Source of the DNA: Deltaproteobacteria bacterium
GTDB lineage: Bacteria; Desulfobacterota; Dissulfuribacteria; Dissulfuribacterales; QOAL01
Reading direction: 5' to 3'
Length of the DNA stretch: 5,023 nucleotides
NCBI GenBank assembly: GCA_015486425.1
Contig: WFRQ01000129.1
Span: forward strand, 1-5,023
Part shown: piece after piece, positions 4,230 to 5,023 of the stretch
How the letters are laid out: each line of letters opens with the position of its first letter
How positions within the stretch are numbered: the first letter of the stretch is position 1
Translations under genes and position numbers: made by a program
The notes under the pieces: model-generated
The model's input: only the letters and a program-made list of their open reading frames with translations
Databases searched by the model: none
What the model was told of the DNA's origin: nothing

Positions 4230-5023
4230 ATGCTGAAACACTTCATAAAACACCCGGCGCCAATGTTGCTCATCCTGATCATGCTGATTACAGGAGGCAT
4301 CTACAGCTATACAAGGCTTCCGGTTGACCTGTTCCCCAACCTCAATTATCCGCTTATCAATATTATCACACATTACCAGGGCGGTTCTGCTGAAGACATG
4401 GAAATACTCATTACCAGGCCCATTGAGGCACAGATGCGCTCCCTCCAGGACGTGAGGCGGATAACATCCGAATCAAGGCCTGGTCTTTCATCAGTGACAG
4501 TGGAGTTTAACTGGGGAATCAGCAGCAGGGATGCCAGGTCCCTTGTCTCCCAGGCCCTTTCAACAGCCCTTCCGGCCCTTCCCCGGAATGCAACGCCTGT
4601 TATGGAGAACCTGGGCTCCACCCTTCAGAACATCGTAAAATACGGTGTGCTCTATGACAGCAATACAGACCCTGGAGAACTTAAGAGCCTCTTCCAGCTT
4701 AAAATAGCCAACTACCTGAGAACGGTTCCAGGGGTCAACCGCATCGAGGTGATCGGTGGCGAACAGAGCGCGTATATAATACATCCTGATGCCCTGAAAC
4801 TTTGGCGAAACAGGCTTGATTATACCACAATCGCCGGGAAAGTTGCCGCAAACAACCATCAGGTAATGGCAGGTTTCATGAGCATGTGGCACAGGGATTT
4901 TGCTGTTACCGGCAGGGGAATGATCAGGGACATTGATGACCTGCGATACGTGGGGATCAACACCGCTCCGGTTTTTCTTAAAGACGTTGCCAGGGTTGAA
5001 AAGGGATTTATGCCAAGGCGTTA
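4230..5023 (+). CDS. RND efflux pump permease, N-terminal part (runs off window)
   Basis: The first 264 codons of an RND transporter are visible, open to the end of the window. RND proteins are usually around 1000-1050 residues. Residues 10-28 are TM1. Residues 30-48 hold the conserved exit into the periplasmic porter domain (RLPVDLFPNLNYPLINIITH), followed by GGSAEDMEILITRPIE and the PN1/PN2 porter region with VPGVNRIEVIGGEQSA and LKDVARVEKGF. The DLFPNL.YP and AEDME..ITRPIE motifs suit the HAE1/CzcA-like superfamily; substrate is not determinable. The ATG at 4230 lacks a close Shine-Dalgarno. A TTG at 4224 with GAGAG 9 nt upstream would add two residues and is possible. The upstream fusion protein should be its partner. 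The transmembrane proton-relay residues lie beyond the window. Confidence 0.92.
   Translation, partial: MLKHFIKHPAPMLLILIMLITGGIYSYTRLPVDLFPNLNYPLINIITHYQGGSAEDMEILITRPIEAQMRSLQDVRRITSESRPGLSSVTVEFNWGISSRDARSLVSQALSTALPALPRNATPVMENLGSTLQNIVKYGVLYDSNTDPGELKSLFQLKIANYLRTVPGVNRIEVIGGEQSAYIIHPDALKLWRNRLDYTTIAGKVAANNHQVMAGFMSMWHRDFAVTGRGMIRDIDDLRYVGINTAPVFLKDVARVEKGFMPRR

Noticed and set aside
4089..4892. Minus-strand open frames 4089-4373, 4373-4621 and 4560-4892
   Set aside because: All are antisense to the RND pump gene or its leader, and none has domain features.
1..5023. CRISPR arrays, tRNA or rRNA genes
   Set aside because: No regularly spaced direct repeats and no tRNA-like or rRNA-like sequence were seen on reading both strands.

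Overview
The window looks like chromosomal DNA from a Gram-negative bacterium, because it carries parts of tripartite RND efflux systems that need an outer membrane. Moderate base composition, crowded toxin-antitoxin (TA) cassettes, IS110-type debris and a dispersed hairpin repeat would suit an environmental lineage such as Desulfobacterota or Nitrospirota. That placement is only an impression; nothing in the window fixes the taxon.

Layout. Positions 2-253 (+) are the last part of an RND pump gene. It ends at a sharp junction with the 3' end of a convergent AbrB/MazE-type antitoxin gene (1-432, -), so each gene has lost its normal end. Positions 433-1280 hold an intact vapBC module (vapB 992-1216, vapC 584-991, -) with a candidate promoter and a perfect AT-rich operator palindrome. 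Positions 1331-1660 (+) are a decayed restriction-type locus: the tail of a probable HsdS subunit overlaps by ATGA the start of a broken DUF1016/YhcG-type nuclease gene. The lesions can be read directly: one lost base, a 4-bp tandem duplication and a CAG-to-TAG nonsense change. Positions 1665-1712 carry a pair of hairpins of dispersed-repeat type. Positions 1868-2091 (-) are the C-terminal remnant of an IS110/IS116-type transposase. Positions 2092-2680 (-) hold an intact mazEF module with its own promoter/operator. Positions 2980-5023 (+) hold a membrane fusion protein gene and the start of a second RND pump gene, which runs off the window.

How it fits together. The 241-2750 segment reads as an accessory island of selfish or defence genes (three antitoxins, two toxins, a dead restriction locus, a dead IS) lying between RND efflux modules. 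The working functions are probably efflux (membrane fusion protein plus RND pump) and two autoregulated TA modules. The least explained part is the 170-bp leader between the fusion protein and pump genes. It contains a 12-bp perfect inverted repeat that competes with an overlapping 9-bp hairpin, and a T7 tract lies just before the pump start codon. It could be a conformational switch or a small inserted element.
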